DNA from: Oxyruncus cristatus
Lineage: Eukaryota > Chordata > Aves > Passeriformes > Cotingidae
Assembly (NCBI GenBank): GCA_013399855.1
Contig: VXAY01002605.1
Coordinates: 688,840-752,839 of the forward strand
Length of the DNA stretch: 64,000 nucleotides
Reading direction: 5' to 3'
Part shown: one piece after another, positions 1-10,665 of the stretch
Layout of the letters: each line of letters starts with the position of its first letter
How positions within the stretch are numbered: position 1 is the first letter of the stretch
The notes under the pieces: generated by a model
The model's input: only the letters and a program-made list of their open reading frames with translations
What the model was told of the DNA's origin: nothing
Database searches by the model: none
Translations under genes and position numbers: made by a program

Positions 1-2046
1 CATGAAACATTTTTACTCTCTGCAATCACCTGTCCTAGATTCCACATCTTTGATGGTACAGTCGTTTCCTCTTTTGAACAAAGCCAATATAACCCGGCCC
101 TTGTTCAGGTCCAACCCGTCAGTACCCCCATCAGTAAGTACTATGACAAAACCATCTTTCTTTAGGTATATCCAGAACACTCCTTCCTGAGAGGTTTTCA
201 CAAAATCTCTCACACTCAGACTATGCTGCCACAGCTCAGTTCAAGGCTGGGGCTCTAAAGTGATGCTAAATTTGTATGTCTAAACTGGTCTTTAAGAAAT
301 ATACTCTGGGTTGCACTGAAGCTACCATGTTCTTGTATAGCAAAAGATGGTCTCCTTGGACAAACCAGTTTATACACAGTGGGGACAGCAATCAACACTG
401 AATACTTCTGTCCTATCAAATTTGCAGTGAACAGGAAAGAGCCTGCATCCAGTCTGCAGCTCCTGTATGCTCTAAACCATGGAGTTTATAGCCTCTTCAA
501 AAATTTACTGTCACTCTCCACTAGTATCAGCACCATGAATATCCAGAACTAAAGCCAAGCAGTTTTTTATTCCTTTTAAACTGCTGACCACCTGTTTTGT
601 TTCCTTTAGCCGCCAGTTCCACAATGCATGAAAAAGCACTTCCTTTTATCATAATTCAATTTCCTATACTTGCATTTTGTGCAGCACCTCTCTGTAGTTT
701 TGAACAGCAATCTCAACGTATTTTGGCTGCTTGCTATTTGACTGTGCTAACATGACTCTGACTCTATTAAAAGCATATTTACCCCTTTTTTTGGCTGAAC
801 ATAACACAGTAACTGTGGGATGTTGCGTTCTAAGCATTGTCTTCTTAGAACTTATATCACTAACGCAAGAAAAAAAAGGCAAAAACCTTTTATAACTGTC
901 TCCTAAACAGAATTTAAGAGCTGACAACATGATGGAACTTCTAGAGAGCAGCATGCATGGGAAATACTGTGTGTGAGAGGGGGTAAATAAGCGTGTCACA
1001 TATCCCAAGGCCCTGCAGAAAGCCTCACAGCAAGTCTGCATGAAGGATGGAGAAAAAGTTACAGTGGAAATAGAGAGCTCAGACAGAGGTAATCAAGTCT
1101 GCAACCTCAAATCTTTCACAGTCGGTTATCACATCCCCTTGGCACCATCTTTCAAGTTAACAGTATCAAGCTTCCCTCTCACTGTTACCACTCAAGCAGT
1201 CACCTGTGTTTCTTCTTTCTCAGCTGCCTTTTCCAGCTCTGATGCTGCAAGATGTACCAGAAGCTGTGATGGCCAGTACCATTCCAGTGCACTGTTTAAT
1301 TATTTAGAGGAAAAGCAGATGATTCTAAAGTGATTCTAAAAATCTTAAACCACTTCAAAGAGAAAGGTTATCACTTACCAGAAAGGTTTGTGTGACTTCT
1401 GCACTGCATTTCTGATAGGAAGCCTAAAAATTCTATCAATTACTTTCAAGTTTCTCACATTCTGCTGTAGAGCCTTGTGTTGAGCATTTTCTGTTTTCTT
1501 TAGCAAGGGTCACACTGCCACAGGATTAGCAATATCCAGGTATTTTAGACTGAAGTGTTCTTTCATATTTTTAAAACCACGAAATGTGCCAGACACATTT
1601 CAATTTTGATTTCACAATCCAGATATTCCATTTTTGTTTTTCTCAGAAATGAGGCCTTTAAATTGGCATAATGTAAAGTTTAATTTGCAAGCCAAAATCC
1701 CTTCTAAGCTTGCAGTTAGAAAGCTGTGACAAAGTGTAAGGAAGGCAACATTTTCACCCTTGCAGCAACATGAAAGAACCAGAACAAGACCTATTTTGTT
1801 ACAAAGTACTCGAGCTTAGTAGTTTTAAGTACCACCTGCCTTTCTGTTAAGGGAAAAAGAGTGCTGCTGAACTATTTGAGCCACGGCCTATACGTGCAAA
1901 CTGTATCCTCGCTTTGAAAAAAACACTCCTCTTACAACAGTTAGTAAGTTCTCAAGGCTCCTCAAGTCGCAACACTATTTTTAACAGGAATATAACAATT
2001 TACTGCCTACAGTGCAGCCATCCTAAAAAAAAAAAAAAATTGCCTG

Positions 2047-2120
2047 TAGTCCATATGCTCTTTTTCATGGATATGTAAGCCAAGCCTTTAGTCCATATGC
2101 TCTTTTTCATGGATATGTAA
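2047..2120. repeat. Two-copy 32-bp perfect direct repeat, period 42 bp
   Basis: Two identical 32-base copies lie at 2047-2078 and 2089-2120, separated by 10 bases. Each starts tagtccatatgc and ends catggatatgtaa. It looks like a local tandem duplication; only two copies are present. Confidence 0.9.
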
Positions 2121-2167
2121 CCACGTCATGCTTTAAAACATGTCAGGCCACATTATGCCATGTGCAT

Positions 2168-2304
2168 TGAACAGTCGAGGCCAGGTTGGATGGGGCTTGG
2201 AGCAACCTGGTCTAGTGGAAAGTGTCCCTGCCCATGGCAGGGAGGTTGGAACGGGATGATCCCTAACGCAACCCTTCCAACCCAAACCATTCCATGATTC
2301 CATA
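2168..2304 (+). mobile_element. CR1 LINE 3' fragment
   Basis: The segment carries the conserved 3' UTR phrases of avian CR1: a gccaggttggatgggg block, then caacctggtctagtgg, tgcccatggcaggg, ttccaacccaaacc, and a terminal ccatgattccat tail. It is 5'-truncated, as is usual for CR1, and has no coding capacity. It lies just upstream of the CpG island, in plus orientation. Confidence 0.85.
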
Positions 2305-2329
2305 AACTGTGTCATTACGCCCACAAGCC

Positions 2330-2660
2330 AAGGCCAGCAGCGCACACAACGCGTCCCCCTTGTGCGCGGCCACCGGCGGCCCTGCCTCCCGACAACGCGC
2401 TGCCCTCTTCGCCAGGGCCTCTGGAGAGCCCTAAAACCCCAGGGAGCTCCCGGGGGACACACACGGGGGGTCTCTCCCCGCTCTTACCTGCGGGCAGTGA
2501 CCGAGCCCCGCCTGGGTCACCGCGGAGCAGCAGCGGCGGGAGCGGCGCCGGCGCCCGGCGGTGACGCCACGGGGCGGGACCGGGATACGGGAAGGAAGGC
2601 GGGATGTGACGAGCCGCTCTGAGGGGAGGGAAGCGCCCAAGGTTCCTAAATAGGATGGCA
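2330..2660 (-). promoter_or_regulatory. CpG-island promoter, probably for a minus-strand gene
   Basis: The region is strongly GC- and CpG-rich in an otherwise AT-rich neighbourhood. It contains an Sp1-type box (ggggcggga near 2570) and an ATF/CRE-like gtgacgccac near 2560. A perfect minus-strand splice donor (CAG|GTAAGAG) at 2488/2487 implies that transcription starts to its right and runs leftwards. In human the gene beside WDR92 on the same strand is C1D, so this may be the C1D promoter; nothing in the sequence itself names it. A plus-strand transcript cannot be excluded. Confidence 0.5.
2488..2570 (-). other. Candidate non-coding first exon (C1D by synteny only)
   Basis: The 3' edge is set by the donor CAG|GTAAGAG (exon base 2488, intron from 2487 downward). 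The transcription start is not visible, so the right edge is arbitrary within the CpG island. No long open frame with a good start is present, which fits a 5' UTR exon. The gene name rests on recalled human gene order alone. Confidence 0.3.
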
Positions 2661-2759
2661 GAGGGTCCGCGAGCAATCAGAAAATTGTACACTCGGCGTG
2701 GAAATTGTGTAAGCCAGTCCCTGAGCCACTGCCTAAGCGCACGGCAGTGGTGTTCGGGT

Positions 2760-3340
2760 AACCGGGCGGGGAGAAAGGGAAGGGAGGGAGAGGTGGATTG
2801 ATCGGAGGGGCGTGGGGCGAGGGCAGAGAGAGAAAGAAAGATGAATTAAAGGGGGNNNNNNNNNNNNNNNNNNNNNNNNNNNNNNNNNNNNNNNNNNNNN
2901 NNNNNNNNNNNNNNNNNNNNNNNAAAGAAAAAGAAAGAAAAAAGAAAAGAAAGAGAAAGAAAGAAAGATGAGTTAGAGGGGGAGAGAAAAAAGAAAAAGA
3001 AAGAAAAAAGAAAAGGGGAAAAAAAGGAAAAGAAAAAGGAACAAGGAAGGAAAAAGGGAAAATGAAGGGAAAAGGACAAGGGAAAAGGAAAGAAAAAGGG
3101 AAAAGGAAGGAAAAAGGACAAGGAAAAAGGAAAGAAAAAGGGAAAAGGAAAGAAAAAGAAAAGGACAAGGAAAAAGGAAAGAAAAAGGGAAAAGGAAAGA
3201 AAAAGAAAAGGACAAGAAAAAGAAACAAGAAGAAAAAGGAAGGGGAAAAAAAAAAAGGGAAAGAGAAAGTAAAAGCCAAAGGGAAAAGAAGAAAAGGAAA
3301 TGAGAAGAGAAAAGAAAGAAAAGAAAAAAGATAAATCAGT
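2760..3340 (+). repeat. Polypurine minisatellite with nested 47-bp period
   Basis: About 580 bases are almost purely A and G on the plus strand, with GAAA, GGAAAA and AAAGG units. The anchor ggacaagg or ggacaaga recurs at 3074, 3116, 3163 and 3210, giving spacings of 42, 47 and 47 bases, so a higher-order unit of about 47 bp exists. An assembly gap interrupts the array, so its true length is unknown. The phenylalanine-rich or lysine-rich open frames across it are compositional artefacts. Confidence 0.9.
2856..2923. other. Assembly gap (68 N) inside the polypurine repeat
   Basis: A run of 68 N is flanked by ggggg on the left and aaagaaaaag on the right, so it falls within the low-complexity array. 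The N count need not equal the missing length. Confidence 0.99.
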
Positions 3341-4034
3341 CCCAGTCCTGGTTCTAGTGTCGATCCAGCTGATGGGATGTCCGGGGCCCTGGGGGGCACC
3401 TCCCGGCCTTGATGAGGGTTTTTAAGGACAAGTTTCTCTGCCCTGAAGAGGTTTCTCGCTTTCTAGGCAAATTATTTACCATGCATAGGCCATTCTTTCA
3501 GACCTCTCTGGAAATGAGTCTGAGGTCTTTGGGGATCTTGAGGCGTCTTGATCGCCCCCTGCAGTCCATGCCCCCTTCTTGGCCTCATTCCTGTACTGTT
3601 CTGTGTTGTGCTTATCTCCAGGAACTACAACAAGGGTGTTTGCCCCAGAACTGGTGATTCAGCCCTTGGTTGGCTCCAAAGCCAGCCGGTTATCAGTGTT
3701 TGAGACACACATTAGCCCCTTGTCTCCTAGGATTCTATAGTGGGGAGGGAGATGCTTTTTTTAGGCAGAAAACATGCTTTCCATCAGCCATCTCCTCTGG
3801 GTGGAGGAGGTAAACAGCTGGCACAACACGTCTCCAGCTTTCCCAAGCATTCCCAGTTGCTTCCTGGAAAAAGGGAGGCACAAATTGAGTTTAGAGATGG
3901 TCCCCTAATGCCAGACATCACACAGAGGCATTTCAGAGGGTTGGTCCCTGTTCCTGCCTGAGGCTGCACATCTTCTCGCCTCACCCTCGAGCGAGGGTTG
4001 GTTTCTAATGGTTTCCACTGTCTTTCTCCTCAAG

Positions 4035-4463
4035 TCCAGAGGAGGCCACCGATATGGTAAGAGGGACGGAGCACCTCTCCTATGAGGGAATTGGGATTGT
4101 TGAGCCTGGAAAAGAGAAGGCTTAGGGGTGACCTATTTGCGGCCTTCCAGTACTAAAAGGAGCCTGTGAGAAAGATGGAGAGGGACTGTTTACATGGACA
4201 TGGAGTGAGAGGACAATGGGGAATGGATTCAAACTGACTGAGAGTGGGTTCAGATTAGGAAGAAATTCTTGATTGTGAGGGCTGTGAGGCACAGGTTGCC
4301 CAGAGAAGCTGTGGATGCCCCATCCCTGGAAGTGTTCAAGGCCAGGTTGGATGGGGCTCTCAGCAAGCTGGTCTAGTGGAAGGTGTCCCTGCCTATGGCA
4401 GGGGGGTTGGAATTAGATGATCTTTAAGGTCCCTTCCAACCCAAACTATTCTATGATTCTATA
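4035..4463 (+). mobile_element. CR1 LINE 3' fragment, about 430 bp
   Basis: It starts in the ORF2 C-terminal coding remnant (gagcacctctcctatgagg, then attgttgagcctggaaaag). It continues through the usual 3' UTR, with gaagctgtggatgccccatc and ggttggatggggctctcagc, and ends with the octamer-type tail attctatgattctat. It is 5'-truncated and decayed, with no functional reverse transcriptase. Confidence 0.9.
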
Positions 4464-5275
4464 CGATTTCAGCAAATAAATCCAGCTTCAAAATGCAGTG
4501 CATTAATAGTTTTCCACTGCAAGAGCTGGCTGACTGGATGATGGTATCTAAACGTCTGTGGCTCCCAAAGATAAGATCTGCATTTTTCATATTTACATTT
4601 GATAAATAGTAAAACAGAAGTCAGTATCTGCATCAAAAAGACTGCTATTACTTGCCAAAGACCTTTTTTGCCTCCTTTCTGTTCACAGTCTCATTTGATG
4701 CTTCTTGTAGCTCAAGTCTGCAGCTTGTCTCCTCCAAGGCAGATCAAGATAAGATCACTGGAATCCTTCAGCAAAGAGGGCCTGCTCTCAACTATAGGTT
4801 ATGCAGGAGTGTGTATGTGGCTGATTAAGTCATGGCTGATTGCCTGAAGGGAATGTGCTGAGCTGGCTTGCTCAGTATCAGGGTTTCTAGAGGAAGAGAA
4901 AAACAGGTCCAGCCTGGAGAAGGAGGAGGCTGGGGAATGTGGAAGTGTGTTTGTCCAGGGAACAGGAGTAGAAGTTCGAGGTCTTGTCTAGCTTTAGTGC
5001 ACCTCCCTGCATCTACAATGCAATTTAAAATACTGCAAAAGTGAGCTTCCTTTTAATAAGCTGGTTTACATCTAAGTGCTATACTGTGTTATTCTAATTA
5101 AATCAGTATGAACTGCAAATACGAGTCTCCCTACTCCCAGCTGGAAGCATATCTAAAGATCTTCAGATGGAATAGTTACTTGTTTACATCTTGTTGTCTC
5201 CTTTTCCTCCAGGAGATTTGGAGGTTTAGGTTTTCAGTTTCAACCAAAAAGGGCTGAAAAAACAATACAAATATG

Positions 5276-5291
5276 TATATATATATATATT
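5276..5291. repeat. (TA)n microsatellite
   Basis: An uninterrupted TA dinucleotide run of about eight units follows an atatg lead-in. Confidence 0.9.
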
Positions 5292-8200
5292 TATAACAGA
5301 GTATTTATGAAAGTAGCAAACACAGGGATTATTTAAGAGCCTTTTAGCTGTATGTGGGACACACAGATAGTAGAATCACTGGGGTAGGGAATAATATCCC
5401 TCCTGTCTGCTAATATTTAGTTTTAATTTAATTAAGGTAATAACAATACATTTTGCTGAATTTTCATAACCATTTCTTACTTTCAAAAAACACAATCTTA
5501 ATTATTTTCTCATGTTCCTTTTTTCTAGTACAAATATAGAATTATGCAGTGTAGGTAAAAGGGAATTTAGGAGAGTTTTTTTTTTTTTTTTTAAAAGATA
5601 TGCAAGTCTGAAGGGTAGCAGAGAATTAGCAAGACCTGCACTCATAAATAGAATAATGCTTTGCAGTTCCAGTGCTGCAAGTGCCTACAAGGATGTCAGA
5701 ACACTTAACATATGTTTAGTTCATTCTTACCTCAGTATTCACATGTCACAGGTTGGGAAATATAGGGAGGGAAGTTGATAGACTAATTGATTAACTGAAT
5801 GTTAGGTAGGAATTGTTGCCAGAGTCTTATTTCCTAAACCCAATATTTTGTTTCAATTAGGAGATCAAAGGAAAATGCAACACATGCTGATCAATGTTCA
5901 GATTCAGCCAACTCTGTTTGCAGAAGATTGTAACCTTGTCAAGCATTAATGCAGTACAGGTTGTACTCTGTATTTCTTGATCATACAGTGTGGCTCTGTC
6001 TCCTTCTACTGGTTTACATTTGTTATAGACGTGCCACTACTGGCTCCAGACTACTATAGATTTATACTTTTGTTCATTTAACTGGAGTTCCTACACTGAG
6101 TACCACAAATCTTGGCATTTCTTGAGACAGTTCACTCAGGGGATTATTAGGTATATAAGCATTCATTTTCTGCTTAAAATGGCTGTGCTCATTGTTTGGT
6201 TTTCAGGAGCAGAGAGTGAGGAGTTCAGAATTTGCATTTATCCCAGCCAAAATCTGATTGAGATACAGCTCATATAATTCAATTGGTTTATGCTGGTGCC
6301 ACTCTGAAAATATATAATTATTTTATATATGGATATCTATGCAAAAATCCATCCAAGAAAAGCTATATTGCCATCTGGTACTTATTGGAAGCCATTTCAT
6401 TTGAGAGGCCTCTGAATGACTATTGATTTTTCTCTATCATTCCCAAACCAACAGAAAAACACCCCTGAATATTTTCTCCAAAGTAGTCAAAGTGACAGGC
6501 ATCTTTAACCTAATTAGTGCTTTATTGCGATGTATCTCATTCACTGTACATACTATATAATGACTCCTGAGGAGTCAGTGTTCTTTGTGGAGCACATATG
6601 GAGGCAAAATCCTGTAGTCCTGACCTCACTGAAATCATTATACAGCCTGGATCATGCAAAGCACCACAGCATGATGTACAGACCAGTTGTGGCTACTCCA
6701 ACTCCCAGAAATAGTGTCACTGAAAAAGCTTTAGGAGGTGCTCATGTAGAAGAAAAGGTAAATTTAAAAAAATGCTGTGAATATATAGGGCAGGTTGCTA
6801 GAAGCCACTTTTAACAAAAGGGTTAATAAATTATTAGCAGGATAAAAATACAGACTCCAGACCAAAAGCAAAAGGTGGTTGTAATAAGCATCTGTAGTCC
6901 TCCTAAAGGAGAAAATAAAGCTCTGGAATTGCTTTGTCTGCAAGTCCGGCTTCCTCTGACACTAATCGCTCTTTTTGACCTTCTAATGTGGGTCTAAATG
7001 AGAGCAGCAGAGACTCTTCATTAAATAATTCAGCCTTTCTAAGTAGACACTTTTATCAGGTGTCCACCATAAGCCCTTCCTACTGGGAAGCCAGTACATC
7101 CAAACACAGAGAACATTTCCTTTTAGTCTGTCAGTCTCTGTCTTAAATCTCTAGAGATTCAGCAGCCATGTTGAAAACGCTAAACCAGAGCAGATTTACA
7201 TGGGATTACGTCAATGAGAGCACACTACACTGTCTTGAGACTACACTGAGAAGTTTTGTTTTACCTCTGGTCAGTCTGTAGCTTTTGTTTAAAGTGTCTA
7301 AGCTTGTGCAGCATCACATTTTAAACTGTTTCAAGAGTTAGTCTGCACCTGTGTCACCTGAGCTACAGACTGTTTGGTGACAGTTCCTGGCCTAGCATGT
7401 TTAAAGTCAAGTTATGGCCAAAGTACGTGTAGAAGCAGAGTATGAAACAGTACCTTTTAAAATCCCAGGTCAGGGCAAGCTGACCGGTTTGAGCGCCATT
7501 AGTGTGTGTAGCACACTTGTGTCTGAAGGGTCTCAGCCACCTTGGGTGTTCTGGGACTGGCATTTTGTGTTCATGAGGGCCCATTTCTTTGCAGTGTCGT
7601 CTAATGGATTTGCAGTCCCGATGTGTGGGCAGACCAGCAAGTTGCCAGAAGAGGGTGTAGCAGGAGTGAACTGAAGCACAAGCGTCCGTCTGCTCGCCAG
7701 TACCTGCCGGCTGATGTGTACTTGCCCCCCTCGGTGGAAGATGTTTCCTGTGGTAAATCAGAAGCCAAACATTCCTGAAAGGACAGTGACAGGCAGCTGC
7801 CTGGCTCGATACCATTTCTGTGGTAATTTATGCCTCTGCCTGAATTCTGCTGAGACCAGACATATGCAGGGAGGGAGGGCAGGGATGGAGATTTTACGGT
7901 GATTTATCGTGGTGCAGATGGTGAGCCCAGGAAGAGAGACCAAGGTATCTGGCTGCCAGGTTTGGTTTTCTTACCTACAGAGTAAGAAGGGGAAGAGAGT
8001 CTTGAGGCTAACCCAAAGGGATGTCTTACATCTTCAGGAACTAAAAAACCTGTAGCAGTGACTTTAAGACAGTGGAAAAGAAATGTAACATGCAAAATAT
8101 TCCATGCAGTGATACAGTTTGCTGCATTTAGGGACAACATATGTGGATGCCTAAGCCCAGGTGAACTTAGACTCACCTTTTAGTTAAAATGCTCTGGAAA

Positions 8201-8567
8201 TACCTTTTCTTCTGCACTCAAATTAAATTAGGATGGCTTTAAACCTACTAAACACAGAGTCTTTTTTCTTATGGAAACATAACATTTCTAATCAAAATAC
8301 AGATATAAAAGTACATGGAAAGAGGGAAACTGAGCTTGATGTAGCTTTGTTTTAGGGAGGAAAAATCATGTAATTCAATAAGACTGGCTTAGATTCTCTG
8401 ATTAAAGTTTTTTTAATATAACAGATAGGATGAGATCTACACTGAGATAGTGATAGTACAGATCAAAAGAGCTTGTGTTCATGCCAACTAGATTAAATGA
8501 CAGGATGTGGGGAAGTGCTGGGTACCATATCTGGTTACTATACATACAAGGTGTTATTCCCTGAATG

Positions 8568-8582
8568 TATATATATATATAT
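8568..8582. repeat. (TA)n microsatellite
   Basis: A short uninterrupted TA run after ctgaatg. No gene context. Confidence 0.85.
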
Positions 8583-10190
8583 CAGGTTATATGCATTTAT
8601 ATATGGAAATTATAGAAATAAATTGAAAGCAATCTACCATGTGTAGAGTATTTGTTCTGATACTGTTCTAAGATTGCATTTCTTCCAATTTGTATGTAAA
8701 GCTTTAATTTTTTTACAGCTGTCTCTCTTACTAAGACTGTAGAAGTAAATTGTATTAGAAATTGAGGTTTATTTTTAAATGCATTAGCATTCCACTGGTC
8801 TCACTTGGTAACTTCTGTGCATAAATTCAATAGAACCATGTATTTTATACTCCAACTTTGTTTTAGCAGGAAGCCTAGAACAATTTTAGAAGTAAATTAA
8901 ATTTAAGGCTCAAATTGTAGTTGCCATTTTAGAAGGGGTTTTTTTAATATTTATTTATCTGCATGTGGCCCCTGAAGAGGCAGGATAAGGGACTGGAAGA
9001 GTCTTTTGCCTAACCCAGTGTGGCTGCTCTTGTTTCTTATACATTCTGCAACAGCAGGATGTGGGAGCAAGGGAATGTGAATGTCGAGAAGGGAAAATGC
9101 TGCTGGATTTGAAGATGCCACAGGCTTGTGCCACCACACACTTCTGCAAGGCAGAAGGGTCTGTCCCTCACATCTGCTGAACAGGCCACAAAGTCCTGCC
9201 TGGTCGAGCTATGCCATAAAGAAGCATAAAGGAGAGTTTCTGTCATCCCTGCAGGAAGATTAATGACCAAAAATGAAATGGTTCAGTATGGGGTCCAACT
9301 GAACTGATTTCATTAGCTGCACCTGCCTTTTATTGTTATTTTTCATTGTTGCTGGACTGCTGCCTATAAACCTGAGCCTCACAATGCTCCAAGCTGGGAA
9401 TACCTCTAAGAAGATTGTCTCTCTTCCAGAAACCTAAAACAATAAGCAAAAGACAAAAGATGAAGAGAGGAGGAGGAAAAATCCTTTAGTACACTGAGGA
9501 CATTGCTAGTGTTGGATAAATTTCTGGCAGACAGTGCAGGACAGTCGTTCTGCTCAAGAGTGCAGACTATTGAAAATTCAGCAGTAACAGCATCAAGAGT
9601 AAGAAAATGCAGGCTTAATAATAATAGGAGAAAAAAAGTAGTAAATCAATGTATTTTCCTGGCAGTTTGTCAATACCAACTTTAGACAACTTCATTATAG
9701 TGATGAATATGCAGGCCACAAGTTAAAAGCTTCTTCCTTATAAATTAGTCAGCTTAGCCAAACAATCCCTGTTTGCTATCAAATCTACTTGATGGCAATA
9801 ATTTAGGGAAGATGAGCTGAACTGTATTGACAAGCTGTATCTGCTGCCTCTGAAGTTACCCTGGAGAACAGATGTCTTTCTTTTTCTATGCAATCCCCAT
9901 CTTCCTTCTGTGCACCAGTTCCACGAGGTCCCTATCAGAATTGGTGGTTGTAGAGAGGTGAGGGCAGCATATTGTAGCTTCCCATACAGTTATAACTTGC
10001 CTTACTTTGCTTAAAATTCAATCCAAGTCATGGCTAAGCTGTAAATTACTTTTTTTTTTTCCTTTGGAGGGGGGTTAAAACTATATCCTGTAGGCCAAAT
10101 ACTGACTACATAACATGCGCAGAAACCTTGGAGGGATGCAATCTCCAAGGACAGGCACAAACGGTGAAATTAAAAGTAACTATATTGATG

Positions 10191-10330
10191 TAAAAAAAAA
10201 AAAAAACACACCACACCAACAAACAAACCTGATTTGTAGTGGTTGGGGATTTGGGCAATACCTGGTTAACAAAAAACCCCACAAACAAACAAAGAAAAAC
10301 AAAAGCCCCCCCAAAAAAGCACAAACACGT
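10191..10330 (+). repeat. A/C-rich low-complexity tract
   Basis: A 15-base A run leads into caca and aacaaacaaac units. After about 50 unique bases a second block follows, with aaaaaacccc, acaaacaaac and ccccccaaaaaa. T and G are almost absent in both blocks. Similar A/C tracts recur elsewhere in the window. Confidence 0.8.
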
Positions 10331-10657
10331 ATCTATATTCTGGCTGCAGCCTTGCCCATAAACAGATTTTTCTCTTCCATGAGCACACAGGGATGTTTTG
10401 CAAAGGAAACAAGAAACAGATGCCAAGCAGACACACTTGTTAAACGTGGTCACTCCAAACTCAGTAGCACATTCCATTCCCTGGCCCTGGGTGAGGCAGG
10501 GGTTTTCCAGAGCTCTCCAGGTTGCTGCGTCACAGAGGATTTGGCCCCTGTGCGTTACATCTCCGATGCATTATGATTTTATTTAGAACACGCTTCAGCT
10601 CTTCAGCCTCCAGGCTGCAGAGGCAAGGTGCCAGTCTTCAGCAAGAGGGGGAAGGAC

Positions 10658-10665
10658 TATAAATA
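10658..10665 (+). promoter_or_regulatory. Isolated TATA-box-like site (TATAAATA)
   Basis: A perfect TATAAATA lies in a GC-richer context (gaaggactataaatagagc), the arrangement expected of a TATA promoter with initiation near 10,685-10,695. No downstream coding exon is recognisable: the first ATG, at about 10844, opens only about 31 codons. It could drive a non-coding RNA or be chance. Confidence 0.2.

Larger units (their letters stand above)
1..2487 (-). other. Putative first intron of a minus-strand gene
   Basis: No coding exon is recognisable on either strand. A perfect minus-strand splice donor (CAG|GTAAGAG) at 2487-2481 leaves the CpG island at about 2.5 kb and points into this stretch, so it would be intronic. 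Human synteny would make the gene C1D, but no C1D-like peptide is visible here, so its coding exons would lie left of the window. The stretch also holds a two-copy direct repeat near 2.05-2.12 kb and a CR1 fragment. The intron assignment is inference. Confidence 0.35.

Noticed and set aside
13..213. Minus-strand 66-codon frame (contains FVIVLTDGGTDGLDL) resembling a von Willebrand A-type or other domain
   Set aside because: Reading the same frame upstream gives about eight stops in 100 codons, no splice acceptor fits convincingly, and no family match could be named; chance is the simplest reading.
2047..2120. Direct repeats considered as a CRISPR-like array
   Set aside because: Only two copies with a 10-base spacer in a vertebrate genome; a simple local duplication.
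2677..3399. Long minus-strand Phe/Ser/Leu-rich frames and a plus-strand Lys/Glu-rich frame
   Set aside because: These are translations of the polypurine simple repeat, run through N bases, and have no real coding signal.
7363..7815. 150-codon minus-strand open frame overlapping an 86-codon plus-strand frame
   Set aside because: No recognisable domain, no splice or promoter context, and opposing overlapping frames indicate a locally stop-poor stretch.
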